NCBI GenBank assembly: GCA_015179045.1
Contig: WHUZ01000012.1
Coordinates: forward strand, 62,001-126,000
Source: Kalaharituber pfeilii
Lineage: Eukaryota > Ascomycota > Pezizomycetes > Pezizales > Pezizaceae
Direction of reading: 5' to 3'
Length of the DNA: 64,000 nucleotides
Part shown: positions 1-9,931 of the stretch, one piece after another
Numbering within the stretch: position 1 is the first letter of the stretch
Layout: each line of letters begins with the position of its first letter
The notes under the pieces: generated by a model
The model's input: the letters and a program-made list of their open reading frames with translations, nothing else
Told to the model about the DNA's origin: nothing
The model's database searches: none
Program-made: the position numbers and the translations under genes

Positions 1-417
1 GTCTCAGCGTCCTTTAATCCCTATGTTATATTACGCTCTTTCGATTCCTTCTTCAAGCTTCCATCTTCGTTATATTCATCATCCTTTTGGCGTCCCACCC
101 TTGGTTTCCACAAAAAATACTTGGGATGTCACAGCTTCCCATTCACGCTCAAGATTTTGTACATTAGATTTGTTTCTTTTGTCGAGTACGATTGAGCGGA
201 TGAGCGACAGTGAATATAGCATCGCCCGCACGGTGGATGGCCCCTGGCTCAACCTGCAGTATGATGTGTATGTAAGATGTATAAAGCCAGTCTCATGCCC
301 CCATACTTTATATGTGAAGTAGAAGTAGATGTGCCAAGCTGTTCTAGCCATAACTTACATTGCTGCAACTTGTGCCCATATCAGTATTCATCAACACCTG
401 ACATCGAATCTAAAGCC
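1..417. other. Upstream stretch with no recognisable gene
   Basis: Only short overlapping reading frames on both strands are seen. None has a recognisable domain or a convincing splice pattern. It probably holds the promoter of the small gene that starts at 418. Confidence 0.5.
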
Positions 418-870
418 ATGTCAAGAGTAAATACTCAGCTCGGAGATAATGTACGTCCGCCCAATCTCTGTAGCCATAAAACATGAATTGTTTTGATCGA
501 AAAGACGCGTACTGACAAGTACACTTTAATTTTCTCTCAGTCTCTTATCTCCCTCGCAGCCGAAACCGCCACATCGACGACGCCGCTCGTCAATTCTACG
601 ATCAAGGTAATATAACCTCTAGAACCCTCCATTGAAAGCTTAGAGCAATACAACATGCTTACATTATCCACATTCGGCTTCCAGAGCCTTCAATCCCTGT
701 TCCTAGCATCAAACAAACTACGCCAGCGGGCCGAGGCTACCGTGTCGTCGATGGAGGCACTTACGCTGGCGAATGGGACATTGGAACATACGTTGCAGAA
801 GCAGCACGAGCGGCAAACTGCAGAAGAGTGGAGTTCGGAGCAGGAACAAGTGGCGGTGGCTTCGGAATGA
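418..870 (+). CDS. Small helical/coiled-coil protein, function unknown
   Basis: I do not recognise the family. Three exons fit well: 418-450, 541-606 and 685-870. The donors read GTACGT and GTAATA, the acceptors end CTCAG and TCCAG, and all junctions are in phase 0. The predicted product is about 94 residues. After a short N-terminus it is mostly helical and polar (for example SLQSLFLASNKLRQRAEATV), with an acidic, Glu/Gln-rich C-terminus, as in small structural subunits of larger complexes. The start at 418 is chosen because it gives a continuous frame through both introns. The stop lies 32 bases before the terminal repeat of a transposon, so the insertion must have changed its 3' UTR. Exon structure is inferred; function is open. 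Confidence 0.55.
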
Positions 871-902
871 TACATACTATGAATATGATAGAGATGCTGG
901 TA

Positions 903-929
903 TGGTGCCGGCAGCTTAGTACCAACACC
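903..929. repeat. Left terminal inverted repeat of the transposon
   Basis: 27 bp beginning TGGTGCCGGCAG, preceded by TA. It is the exact reverse complement of 3432-3458. Confidence 0.95.
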
Positions 930-1170
930 AAATTAAGGGGGTGACAAATCGTGTATCTACAATACCACAACTACAGATCTGGAATTTTTAATCTTATAAA
1001 TCTATAGTATTTGCTATTGCGAACAATTATACCAGATTAAAAAAAAATTAAAAAAAAAACTGCACATGTAGATAGGAAAATAAAAGAGGACATTTTGTAT
1101 GAGAAAGGGTAAAAAAATGTTATATGCCAAGAATGCAAAAATTTCCTAAATAGGCAATTTTTGCACTTAG

Positions 1171-3277
1171 TCAGCTAGTCTTGGCACATACATCCTTGCG
1201 TTTTCGAGTTCTTCGGTGACTTTTGTATACTCGACTCTTGAATTCAGTAGTACCATACTGACATCCATCACGGTATGCTTGCATCGTTCGTTGGCATTTT
1301 TGATAAAATCGCCAGATTGTTGTCTCTGATACTGAGGCTAGAGACTGCGGAATAGTATCTCGTAATCCTTGAAGAGAGTATTCACAGTTCTCTCGTGCAT
1401 GCCTTTTAGCTGCTGCCCAGAAGAACTCAATGAAATTCAATTCACAATGGAATTTAGGATAAAATATTTACCCTATGACCACGAGCTTCTATAGCTTCTT
1501 GCAAGTAGCCTTTCTGCTCTTGGAAATCACGTTCATTCCTCAAGCATTGCCGTGCACAGCAGTCCTTTATACCCTCCTGGCATTCTGGCTTACAATCAAG
1601 TCTCATCCCTATATATTAAAGCTTTCTATTAGTATTTATTTAATAGGTTTACTATTGAGAAGACATACCTGTACGCCAAAGTCCTCGCTCTATTAGTATT
1701 TGCTTTATACCTTTTGGTTTTCCACGGAGTGCAGGATCTGCATAGTTGTCAGGAAAGACCATGGTTTGAGGACGCTGTTTTGTATGAATAAAACCCTCGC
1801 GTAAAATTGGCTGCTTTCCTCCAGGGCCCAAATTCATCTCATTAACAACTAAAGCATCTGGAGCAAAAGCAGCATGATTGGATGCATTGTCAAAAAGAAA
1901 AACAGCTTGACAGCCAGGAAATGCTCGCTCAAAAATTGGAATTGCAATATCAACTACATGCTGAACCATTTTTTCACCTGTCCAATAATTATCTTGACCA
2001 AATTCAAGAAATTCGGTTGCTTGCCGGCGGGGAAGACCTTCTGCGCTGATATTAGGAGGTACTGCAAGCCGACCACGAGGAGTTAAGAATTCTGATACCA
2101 TGATGCCTTTTCCACGACCTTTTTTGCGGAGCGGTTGTGCATTATCCTTAATCCACATTTGTCGTTTTCCATCATTAGCATTGAAGGTGGACTCATCATG
2201 AGTGACAAAAATCTTTTCTTTCTCTCCGGCTGGTATTACTGAGGGAATAACATTGCCTTCCTCATCCCACTGCCTTAACCCTTCCAATTTCTGTAAAGTA
2301 GGAAGAAAGACTTCTTGTCGGTAAGCAACCACATCTTCTCGTTCATGACCATCAATATAAACCCCCTTTCGCACATCTTTCCATTAAAAACCAAGTTTAT
2401 TCAACCAGGTTCTTGCAGTTCGCTCGGATATTGAATGCTCTAGCTTTTCGGCGCCATTAACAATATCCTCCTCTTTTAGATATGCAGTAATAGCCTGAGC
2501 AAGGCCATAGGAGGTGAGCTTTTCGCCAACAGATGTAATATGTTCTCGTATAGCAAGTAAAACTCCTTCATCATTCAACCAGCTAGAAACCTTTGCATTT
2601 TTCCCTCGCATGCCAACTTTAATATACCGAGAAGTAATCCATGACTTCTCCCAAATATGTATTCGTCGCGCAGTATTCTCCCCACGACCAAAGGCCTCTG
2701 CAATACATAATGAAAGTGCTTTGCGGGTGGTGTCTGGTCTTTTAAGCTGCAACTGCATAAATTGAAGTACTGCAGTATGTCGCATAAGGTTCTGGCCGAT
2801 CGGTGCTTTTTTTGACTGAAGAAGTATTTTGAGATCAGCAATTGCTACTTGAATTAAATCAGACTTGAAAGGCGAAGGTGGTATTGGACTCGGAATTGGA
2901 TGCATAGATAAGAACTCGGTAATTGGCATAGTACTAGCAGCTGCTTGCCGAAGAGTGTCCTTTTTTTTTTGATCTCGCCATAATGTCTGCCGTGATCTTT
3001 GAGGCCCTCGATGATACTTTATTTTGCATTCTCTGCCAGTACCATCATGATCAGCTATAGCCATAGTCATTAAATGTGTAAAAGCATCTTCTGCCATCAC
3101 CAATTCTCCATCTGCACCCCCCTCAAGCTCTTCCTCCTCTAGCTCTTCACCTAACTCTTCGCGCTCTTCTGGCTCCAATAGTACTGGTATGCATAATCCT
3201 TTGCGCTGACTGAGTATATTTCGGCCTTTTTCCAAGGCAGTACAGTAGGCTTTTCTTTTTTTACTATGTGGTGGCAT
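1171..3277 (-). pseudogene. DDE transposase, Tc1/mariner-like, with a nonsense codon and a frameshift
   Basis: The gene reads from 3277 down to 1171. The first segment (3277-2384, 297 codons) has an acidic region and helix-turn-helix-like stretches, as expected for end binding. A TAA codon at 2384-2386 interrupts the frame, and the same frame continues directly with WKDVRKGV to about 1679. The catalytic residues are the Asp of THDEST, the Asp of FLFDNASNH and the Glu of [11 protein letters not shown]. An intron at 1609-1678 (GTATGT...TATAG) joins the core to the C-terminal part. A one-base insertion near 1465-1472 then shifts the frame just before the third catalytic residue; from there the 1440-1171 frame carries the end. 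Rebuilt length would be near 690 residues, far longer than classical Tc1 transposases, so this is an extended fungal lineage. Confidence 0.88.
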
Positions 3278-3431
3278 TTTGAAGGAGGCGGGAAGTACTC
3301 GAGTACCACTATGCAGGCTATGTCAAGGGGTTCGTGGTATGGTTAGCAATCTATTTCGTACCATACGCGGCATCAAAGTGAAAAAAAAAAAAAAAAATAC
3401 TGCTGACTAAGCGTCAAGCGAAATGTTACAA

Positions 3432-3458
3432 GGTGTTGGTACTAAGCTGCCGGCACCA
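3432..3458. repeat. Right terminal inverted repeat of the transposon
   Basis: 27 bp ending CTGCCGGCACCA, followed by TA at 3459-3460. It is a perfect inverse match to 903-929. Confidence 0.95.
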
Positions 3459-3649
3459 TACTTTATGAATCCGCTAGTATTCTGAGGAAGCATATAGTCC
3501 AGATTATCAAACGATTGTAACATTTATTTTCAGATGCTTAAAATGATTTGTGGTTTTCTTTCTTTAGCTATTCAATTTATATAATTCTACATATCTGGAT
3601 ACCCTAATATATCTACACTCCAAACTAACTGGCTAGTTTATGACATCAA

Positions 3650-4821
3650 TTCGCAGCAGTTCAAGAATGCCTATATCCAGCTTCCATCACAATGCCGTAC
3701 TTGCGTGGTCAATATGCCCCAAATATTCAATCATCACACTTACTCCCATGAGCCCAGATCTAGATATTTCATTGCAAATTCCTGATGAAAATCGCCTGCC
3801 ATCACAACTCCTTTGGCCAACAATCTAGGAAGCATGTCTGGAATAACAATGCTCTTGGGAAGATAAACCGCATCATCTGGTTTGTTTGCTAGCTGCCGCA
3901 GCTCAAGGCCCCTAGCTGCTTTGACCTCACGGAAGACGGCTTTGTGTAGGTCTCGAAGCAAACAAAAAGGGGAACAGAGTTCTAGGTCACGGGTATAATT
4001 GTATGCATTGCATGGATGGACTATGGAGAAGGGGTGGCGAGTTACGAGGTTTTTTGGCCTTGTAATTCCTCATGATTGGGTGGTTGAGTCCATATATATG
4101 GTCAGATAGGGCCTAGGTATGGTAAATCTTACCTGGAAGCCGATTTGCAAAAGAGGCGTAGACTTGGTGCAGCTATTCCGTTACATCAACTGCCCTCCCG
4201 CTCAGCATTATGATGCTCAATCCCACGAGCACACCAATTACCTTCTGTGATGTAGTCAACACTGTATGAAGTCCCCATTTGTCAAACTGGTTCACCTCAT
4301 GGCCGACAGAGCAAACGCAGTCTACATCCACAAGTGTATCCGGAGATACCCTGTGGACAAGCTCTGATACTAATGTCACTTAGCACACCAATTGAGGCCT
4401 CTGTATGTGTTATGGTGATGATCTTGCACTTGTTTTGATGTAATGCCTCCTCAACCTGTTCTAGAGCGGGTTGGATCAAGTTGGTGCCTGAAAATGAATT
4501 GCATGAGCACCGCATGTCTTCAAGCATTCGACAAATAAGTCGGCGAACTACCCTATTCCCTGTATGGAGCAATATCAGTGTCCATGCCCTTACATTCTTT
4601 AGGGCATGCCGGAATAAAGTGAGTGCAAGAGCCTTCTCACCCGGTTCAACAAGGTTACAGCGAAGTTCCACCCTAATGTTCCAAACCTTGCTGATGGCCA
4701 GGGGTTGAAGAGCAGGGTCAGTGGTGATGATAAGCTGTCGAATTGATGAAAGCGTTTCTCTGAATGTATTAACAAAGAGAGCTCCGACATGGTTCTGTCC
4801 GTGATGCTGTAGGATCAGCAA
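3650..4821 (-). pseudogene. AGX1: Alanine:glyoxylate aminotransferase remnant
   Basis: The minus strand carries ordered pieces of a class V PLP aminotransferase (alanine:glyoxylate / serine:pyruvate type). From 4821 the frame reads HHGQNHVG, FVNTFRETL, NLVEPGEKAL and KIITITHTEASIGVLSDI. Near 4380 the reading frame jumps and continues with RVSPDTLVDVD, SVG and the PLP-lysine region TTSQKVIG, then LSIIMLSGRAVDV. The C-terminal part follows at 3961-3740 (VYLPKSIVIPDMLPRLLAKGVV), and the frame shifts again near 3740, where MGVSV and IDHA are seen before a stop. The first thirty or so residues are missing, several conserved positions are changed, and the GY-containing segment after HTG is scrambled. 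I therefore call it a decayed copy, probably a duplicate of a functional gene elsewhere. Confidence 0.85.
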
Positions 4822-5461
4822 AAGTGCTTAAAGTTCATTTATTATCGTTGTCTTTGACTCTAATATTGGAAAGCATTACGATATCATATATATGAGGTAG
4901 AGAGGCATCGAATGGCCAACCATGGGGCTGTCATAGCCTGCAGGTCTGCATCGTTGAATTCAACTGGTCCTGAAATTAAGTACAATGATATGGCGCCAGA
5001 TAGCGGAGGGATGATGGAGATTTCTATGTAGTTGCCGCCGATGCAGTTAGAAAAGACCCGTCCTATTTGGTTTTGCTATTTCCGCCTCGATTTCCATGCC
5101 CTCTAGGTTCTATATTTGTGCTGGGGGGGGGGGGGAGGAGAATGATGCAGAGACGCCTTCGAGGGATCGTCAGTTGCTACCACACCTGCGAATTCCTAAA
5201 TGAATGTTGGTGAGTTAAAAGTCCGGGCTGCTTCAAGTTAGCTGCCGAAGGTGCAGAGAGCGAGAAGCAAAAGCAAACAAGGGGTTCCAATGTTTGAGCG
5301 CGACGATGGCTGCCCTATGATATGATATCCTAGAACTGACGCCAGCCGTGGAGCGGCGAATAAGGGCGCATATGCCGGATGTGCGCGTGCATTGCAATGA
5401 GCTGCGCAGGGGACTGATACTCCGAGGGCGCCCACATCCACTTCATCAGCTCCAGTCTCGA
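4822..5461. other. Intergenic, G-run, no gene seen
   Basis: No supported gene. A run of 13 G lies at 5123-5135. The stretch separates the aminotransferase remnant from the copia relic and could hold unrecognisable gag sequence of the latter. Confidence 0.5.
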
Positions 5462-6270
5462 AGGCCCAGTTTGCTTTGACGCAACTCGATATATGGCATC
5501 GACGTTTGAGACACATAGACCACGGATATATCAAATATCAGAATTGGCTAACGGACTCGCCACCGGAGTTGTCCCGCCGCCCACATCCACAGTCTGTGTA
5601 CCTGTGTACAAGGCAGGCAGCACATGTGAATCGATAGAAACCCGCCTGACCGTGCACAGTACCCTCTTCAACTCATCCTTTCTCACTCGGGAGTCTATCC
5701 TACGCCCTCATTATCCAGTAGCATCTATTACATCATTTATATCGATGACTATAGCCGGATGTGCTGGATTTACTTCCTCAAGTCCAAGTCGCCCACTTTC
5801 ATACAATTCTACGTCAGAACGGTATCACATTTGCGCCCTCCGTACCATACACACAGCCCCATGATGGGCCAGATGGCCATGAGCTTATTGTCAGACTCCG
5901 GTCTCGGTAAGAAGTTTCGGGCCGAAAGCAGCAAACACGGCAGTTTATCCACTCAATCGAATACCCACTCGATCCGCGCTCGCTTCTTATGATAAAATGA
6001 TAACGTCGTATGAAGTATAGTATGGCAAGGCGCCTGACCAAATCATCTGCGAATATTCGGCTACATCGCAACAAGTACTGGTACCGAAAAAGAAGCGAAT
6101 TGAGCTCGAGGCGAAGCCATTCCTCGGCTATGAGCATAATACGACAAGGATCTGCAGAGTTTTGGGACTCCGTCAGACCTCAAGTACTGGAAGTGACAGA
6201 GTTGTGTTCGACGGACAAAGATGTCTGCAACTACCGAAATGAATGCAAAAAAGTCAACGCATAGAAGAAC
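5462..6270 (+). mobile_element. Ty1/copia retrotransposon relic (integrase region)
   Basis: Translating across several frame changes gives the order typical of copia pol. First comes the gag-pre-integrase finger (QLDIWHRRLRHIDHGYIK, 5475-5530). Next is the integrase core, with YYIIYIDDYSRMCWIYFLKSK near 5725-5790 containing the first catalytic Asp. Then follow the conserved downstream motifs YGKAPDQ, HLRIFGYIA and VPKKKRIELEAKPFLGYEH near 6020-6125. Many frameshifts and stops interrupt it. No long terminal repeats and no reverse transcriptase or RNase H were found on either side, so only an internal fragment survives. Confidence 0.85.
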
Positions 6271-6947
6271 TAGATACAAAGGTCCCTAGATACAAAGGTC
6301 CTAGGAATCGCTGTTGAGAGACACAGTGGGAGCGTACAGAAGAATTAGATCCTCGTATGACAGATATTAGCGGTGAGCCTATGGATATTGCACGACACAG
6401 CCGGAACCCACAGCCAACATTGCTGATACTGCCAATCTCACTTTCTGGACGCCAATGTCGACAAAGGAGTTGACCAAATATTGCATAGAGCGGATTATTA
6501 CACTCTCGGTGAGAGTTGCAGTCCGTATCCTGACCCTATTAGTGTTGTACTTAGCATGTTTATGCGCACTATGATACATTCAAGACGAACATAGCTAGGA
6601 CGATCACCAGTTCTTGATCCTATATCTCCCACATTGTACTCAAGTCTCTCTTGCACGTAGGAGCGATACTGGTTGATGTGGCTTCTGGTATGAGGGATAA
6701 GCCTCAAAATCTATGGCCGAATATCCTACATTCTTGCCCCACCGGACTCCAAACTGAAGCTCAGTTCAGGCATTCATCATGAAAGGGGCGGCCGTGGCAC
6801 AGGCCTCTACAACCGTGTTCATAACCCTACGGGTTCAAGATTCCGTTCTCCGTGGCTATGAACTCTGATGTCAAACGCTTTTATTCTAACATCCTAATTC
6901 CTAGTTGTAGATTTTTTGACAGGACCTCACTCATACTAATAGCTGTG
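6271..6947. other. Intergenic, short direct duplication
   Basis: A 16-base unit containing TAGATACAAAGGTCC is directly repeated around 6270-6301, just after the copia relic. No gene is seen. The stretch is downstream of the first SANT-like gene. Confidence 0.5.
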
Positions 6948-7382
6948 CTAGTCGTCAAGAATAAACACCTCATATTTACCATTCTCACTAACTGCTCTCG
7001 AACCTCCTCCCCAGAATTCGCCCTTCTCAGTCTTGATGACCGGTTCACTTATTTCCTCCTTAATGACTATGACTGGCTCCTGTTTCTCCACTTTGACTTT
7101 TCTGTCAATCAAACGCTGAGGTTTGATATCTCTCTCATCGTCATCATCATCATTAAAGCAACCCTTTCCCTTCTTGCCCTTGGATGCTGCGGAAGGTGCC
7201 TTTGGTGTGCTGCTGTGCTTTCCCTCTGTGGCCATCTTGCGAAGTTTCAACAGACGTCCATACACTTCAATAGCAGAACAGCCGTTACCGATCTTGGCCG
7301 CAACAGAATCATAGTCGATAGAGGTTTCCAGGATTGCCAGGAGAAGCTGACGATCTGTGTTGCTATCCCACCGCACTGGCAT
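6948..7382 (-). CDS. SANT/Myb-like small nuclear protein, paralogue 1
   Basis: A single-exon gene of 144 residues. The N-terminal 50 residues fit a SANT/Myb-like helix bundle: RWDSNTDRQLLLAILE, then DYDSVAAKIG, then EVYGRLLKLRK. In such domains the third helix commonly contacts DNA or histone tails. The C-terminal two thirds are low complexity: a lysine/serine/alanine patch, an Asp run (DDDDDERD) and several IKxE/VKxE sequences that resemble sumoylation sites (VKVEKQE, VIKEE, VIKTE). It is the first of four similar genes in a row, all on the minus strand. I infer a chromatin or transcription role from the domain only; no pathway is implied by neighbours. Confidence 0.75.
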   Translation of the reverse strand: MPVRWDSNTDRQLLLAILETSIDYDSVAAKIGNGCSAIEVYGRLLKLRKMATEGKHSSTPKAPSAASKGKKGKGCFNDDDDDERDIKPQRLIDRKVKVEKQEPVIVIKEEISEPVIKTEKGEFWGGGSRAVSENGKYEVFILDD

Positions 7383-7758
7383 GGTACCTCAGCTGGGAAG
7401 CTTTAGGCAAGATCAGTATCATCCTGGAACAAATCGTCTTATTAAACTACTCACCTCTTAAGAGACGCTTTATAATACGGTTCAAGGAAGGTAATCGCAG
7501 TTTGGCTGAAGCCGTGGAGTAGCAGTCTCAGTCTTGGAGTGGTGGACATGCAAGAGGTTGGAAAAATATGGTAATGATATAACGACCTACTCCGCCTTAT
7601 ATGGTGACAATCTTCTAGTTCTAGTGATGCTTCTACAAACTTCTGGCCCCATCGAACACCAGAAACACATTTCCCAATTCGTTTATGAACTGGCCGATAG
7701 TAACAGAATTGCGTTTTCCATGAGAAGCTCTAGCTCCTATATGCTTGTTCTCCCCAGT
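7383..7758. other. Spacer between SANT-like genes 1 and 2
   Basis: About 375 bases with no supported gene. It serves as promoter of paralogue 1 and 3' region of paralogue 2. Confidence 0.45.
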
Positions 7759-8249
7759 TCATTCTTCCTTCTTCACCTGATCCTCCTCATTTTCCTCTTC
7801 ATCATCAGCTTCTTCGTCCCTCTTTCTTTTCTTATATCCATTCCTTTTCTTTCCGTGAAGAGATCTAGAAGTAGAAGCTCTTACGGATATACCAGGCCCA
7901 TCTAGAGCCTTAGCCTCGCGTTTGAGTTTAGCGATACGTTCTTCAATCGCTTTTGGAGTAGCACCTACCAAGCTTATTAGTATTAGAAGTGCAAGTACAA
8001 GATTGAGATTGTGCAGTAACCCCCACCTGGAAAAAGACGAGCAAGTGATTCGGAATCATATGATTTGGCGGAACGATCGATTAGACGGATAAGCAGCTAC
8101 GTACGGTCAAGCTTGGGTCAATGTAGGCATGTTTATTTGTCAGAGTTACCTTTCGGTCATTATCCGCAGACCATACCTACTCTATGTGAGCGTCCAATAA
8201 TCAGGAGAAGAGGAAAGATTTCTTTGGGGACTCTTACGACTTTAGGCAT
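7759..8249 (-). CDS. SANT/Myb-like small nuclear protein, paralogue 2
   Basis: A four-exon model fits: 8249-8238 (12 nt), 8176-8150 (27 nt), 8096-8027 and 7964-7759. The junctions use GTAAGA, GTAACT and GTGGGG donors and TAG acceptors. The product of about 104 residues starts MPKVVWSADNDRKLLIRLID, which aligns with the tryptophan and LL pattern of its neighbours. It continues with YDSESLARLFPGATPKAIEERIAKLKREAKAL. The tail is basic (KKRNGYKKRKR), then very acidic (EEADDEEENEED), ending VKKEE. The first two exons are tiny and rest on the match with the neighbouring paralogues, so the 5' end is less certain than exon 4. Confidence 0.65.
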
Positions 8250-8855
8250 GATAAGTTTGCAAGCAAACGTGATGTTCAAGATTTGCAGTAAGAATGAGTT
8301 TGAGTAGGGTCCAGGCTGTTCTTGTCAAACATACGTGTGTTTTTATCAGGGCATGGACGTAGGTTTAGTTTCCAAACCCGTTGCTAGCATCTGGGTGCAA
8401 AATTCTGGAAGTTTGCTTTCTGCTGCACGATTAACAGTCATGCCCACCTGAATACGTCCACCAAGCAGATGAAGCCGGGGCCGATGGGTACTGGCATGAG
8501 TAGTGCGGTCATAATTGACAACATCATTGGCTACTATGCCCTTCGGCAAGGGCACTCAGGCTGTCGGCCTCAAACCCAAGGAAGTCGAATCTCGGACAAA
8601 CTTGGCATGTGTGTCACCTCATATTTTCGTGCATGATGCCCTCGTATGGTCTTGCTAAATTCGGTCCATACCTGCAGAGCTCATGCGATGCCTGACCTTA
8701 TCTATATGGGTGCATTTTCTTTCCTCTGCCGGTTGTATAAAGTTCTTGCAAATGTTCGTACACTCAAGTAATGATAGATTCTATACATGACACCATTTTG
8801 GGAAATCTGCGCGACTCCCTAAGCTCTTTTCAATGCTGCTTGGCACACCCGGCCG
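8250..8855. other. Spacer between SANT-like genes 2 and 3
   Basis: About 600 bases, presumably including the promoter of paralogue 2. A 69-codon minus-strand frame at 8346-8555 has no recognisable motif and is not called. Confidence 0.45.
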
Positions 8856-9343
8856 TTACAAAAGTCCCGAATTGCTCGTCTCGTTGACTTCCTGCTTGAT
8901 ATCCTTCCTCAACCAAGCCCTTGCTGCCGGTACCTCCTCGATTACGTTTTCGGCTTTTATCCAGCCTGATGGTCTCTCCTGCTTTACGTCACCCGCCGGC
9001 TCTGCGTTCATCGCGTTTTCGGCGCCCATGCATGCCTTCTCACTCTTCACCGTGCTAGCTATGCGCTGTCCACAACAGAATGCAGTGCTATTTGGGTTCC
9101 TACAAGTTAGAATAGACTATTCTCAGGATTCATCAAAGGTAATGCTTGATACTTCTCAAGAAGACCTATAGCATCTGCTTCTTTCTTGAGCATCCCAATT
9201 CTCGTGGAGACTGCACGCAACGTTCTGTTGCCTACGGCTTGGGTCACCTTATTGTAGTCAAGAGTTGGTGCGCCCTGGGCGAGGATTGCTAGGAGGAGGC
9301 GGCGATCTTCACTCTCTGTCCAACGAGTAGTATTTTTTCTCAT
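8856..9343 (-). CDS. SANT/Myb-like small nuclear protein, paralogue 3
   Basis: Two exons, 9343-9153 and 9099-8856, with a 53-nt intron (GTATCA...TGTAG). The predicted length is 144 residues, the same as paralogue 1. The N-terminal domain reads TRWTESEDRRLLLAILAQG, then LDYNKVTQAVG, then RAVSTRIGMLKKEADAIG, the most typical SANT/Myb pattern of the cluster. The C-terminal half has spaced sumoylation-like motifs (VKSE, VKQE, IKAE, IKQE) and is otherwise disordered. The shared architecture (SANT domain plus tail with repeated K-x-E) argues for one gene family amplified in place. Confidence 0.75.
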
Positions 9344-9564
9344 TGTTAAGTGAATAGTGAGTATTTCCAGAGATTCTGTCAGCGTGCGAGCAGTTTTGTT
9401 GGCAAGAGAGGAGCATCTCGGTAAATATATAGGTAGGTGCTGGTTAGAGAGACTTGTGGACTCAAGAAGAAAAGAGAATAAGATAAGGCTGTTTAATTGT
9501 TTACATAGTGCTAAGAGATTCTACGCAACCCATGTCCCACGATACGGATCCTAACTCTTCATTA

Positions 9565-9931
9565 CTAGCTCTTTCCAGACTTTCCGACTCTCCCCTCGAG
9601 CACTTTATTCCCTGCCGTCTTCTTCCCGGTAGCACCACCACCACGTTTCTTTCCTTCCTTTAGCCCGGAAGCTCCCTCTCCCGGAGTACCCTCACCCTCC
9701 TTCTGGCTATCCTCCTGCACTTCCCCTTTATCTTTCATATCGACATCGAAGCTCCCAGTCATCTCTCTCAATTTGTATACGATGTGTGACTGCTTTTGTG
9801 GAGAGGTCATGACCAAATTCGGTAGCGATTTCACTGTAGGGGATGGGTATTTTCTGATTTGAAAGGACTTTGAGGACGATTCGGAAGAGATGAACATCCG
9901 CTTCCGGAGTCCAACGCATGTTGGGAGGCAT
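9565..9931 (-). pseudogene. SANT/Myb-like paralogue 4, frameshifted
   Basis: The start at 9931 gives MRWTPEADVHLFRIVLKV and then PYSEIATEFG and TKAVTHRI, the same domain order as the three neighbours. At about 9771-9783 the frame must shift by one base to continue as KLREMTGSFDVDMKDKG and a long Lys/Gly/Glu-rich tail ending at 9565. Without the shift the protein stops at 9728 after 67 codons. No GT-AG intron small enough explains it. It is either a recent frameshift mutation or a sequencing error; the tail remains open for about 70 codons, so the lesion would be young. Confidence 0.6.

Larger units (their letters stand above)
903..3458 (-). mobile_element. Full-length Tc1/mariner-type DNA transposon, TA target site
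   Basis: The element is bounded by perfect 27-bp terminal inverted repeats and a TA dinucleotide on each side (901-902 and 3459-3460). TA duplication is the signature of the Tc1/mariner/IS630 superfamily. It is 2,556 bp long and carries one minus-strand transposase gene with a D-D-E catalytic triad. The gene has an internal stop and a frameshift, so this copy should not make active transposase. The intact ends mean it could still be moved if an active relative exists. The perfect repeats together with few coding lesions suggest a fairly recent arrival. Confidence 0.93.

Noticed and set aside
1465..1490. An intron in place of the frameshift near the transposase third catalytic residue
   Set aside because: A GTAAAT donor exists, but splicing to any nearby AG removes the conserved FHCELNFIE segment; a one-base insertion explains the frame more simply.
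5814..6279. Minus-strand frames of 72-107 codons
   Set aside because: They are antisense of the copia relic, whose motifs are on the plus strand.
6852..7406. Plus-strand 184-codon frame
   Set aside because: It is antisense to SANT-like paralogue 1, which has a clear domain on the other strand.
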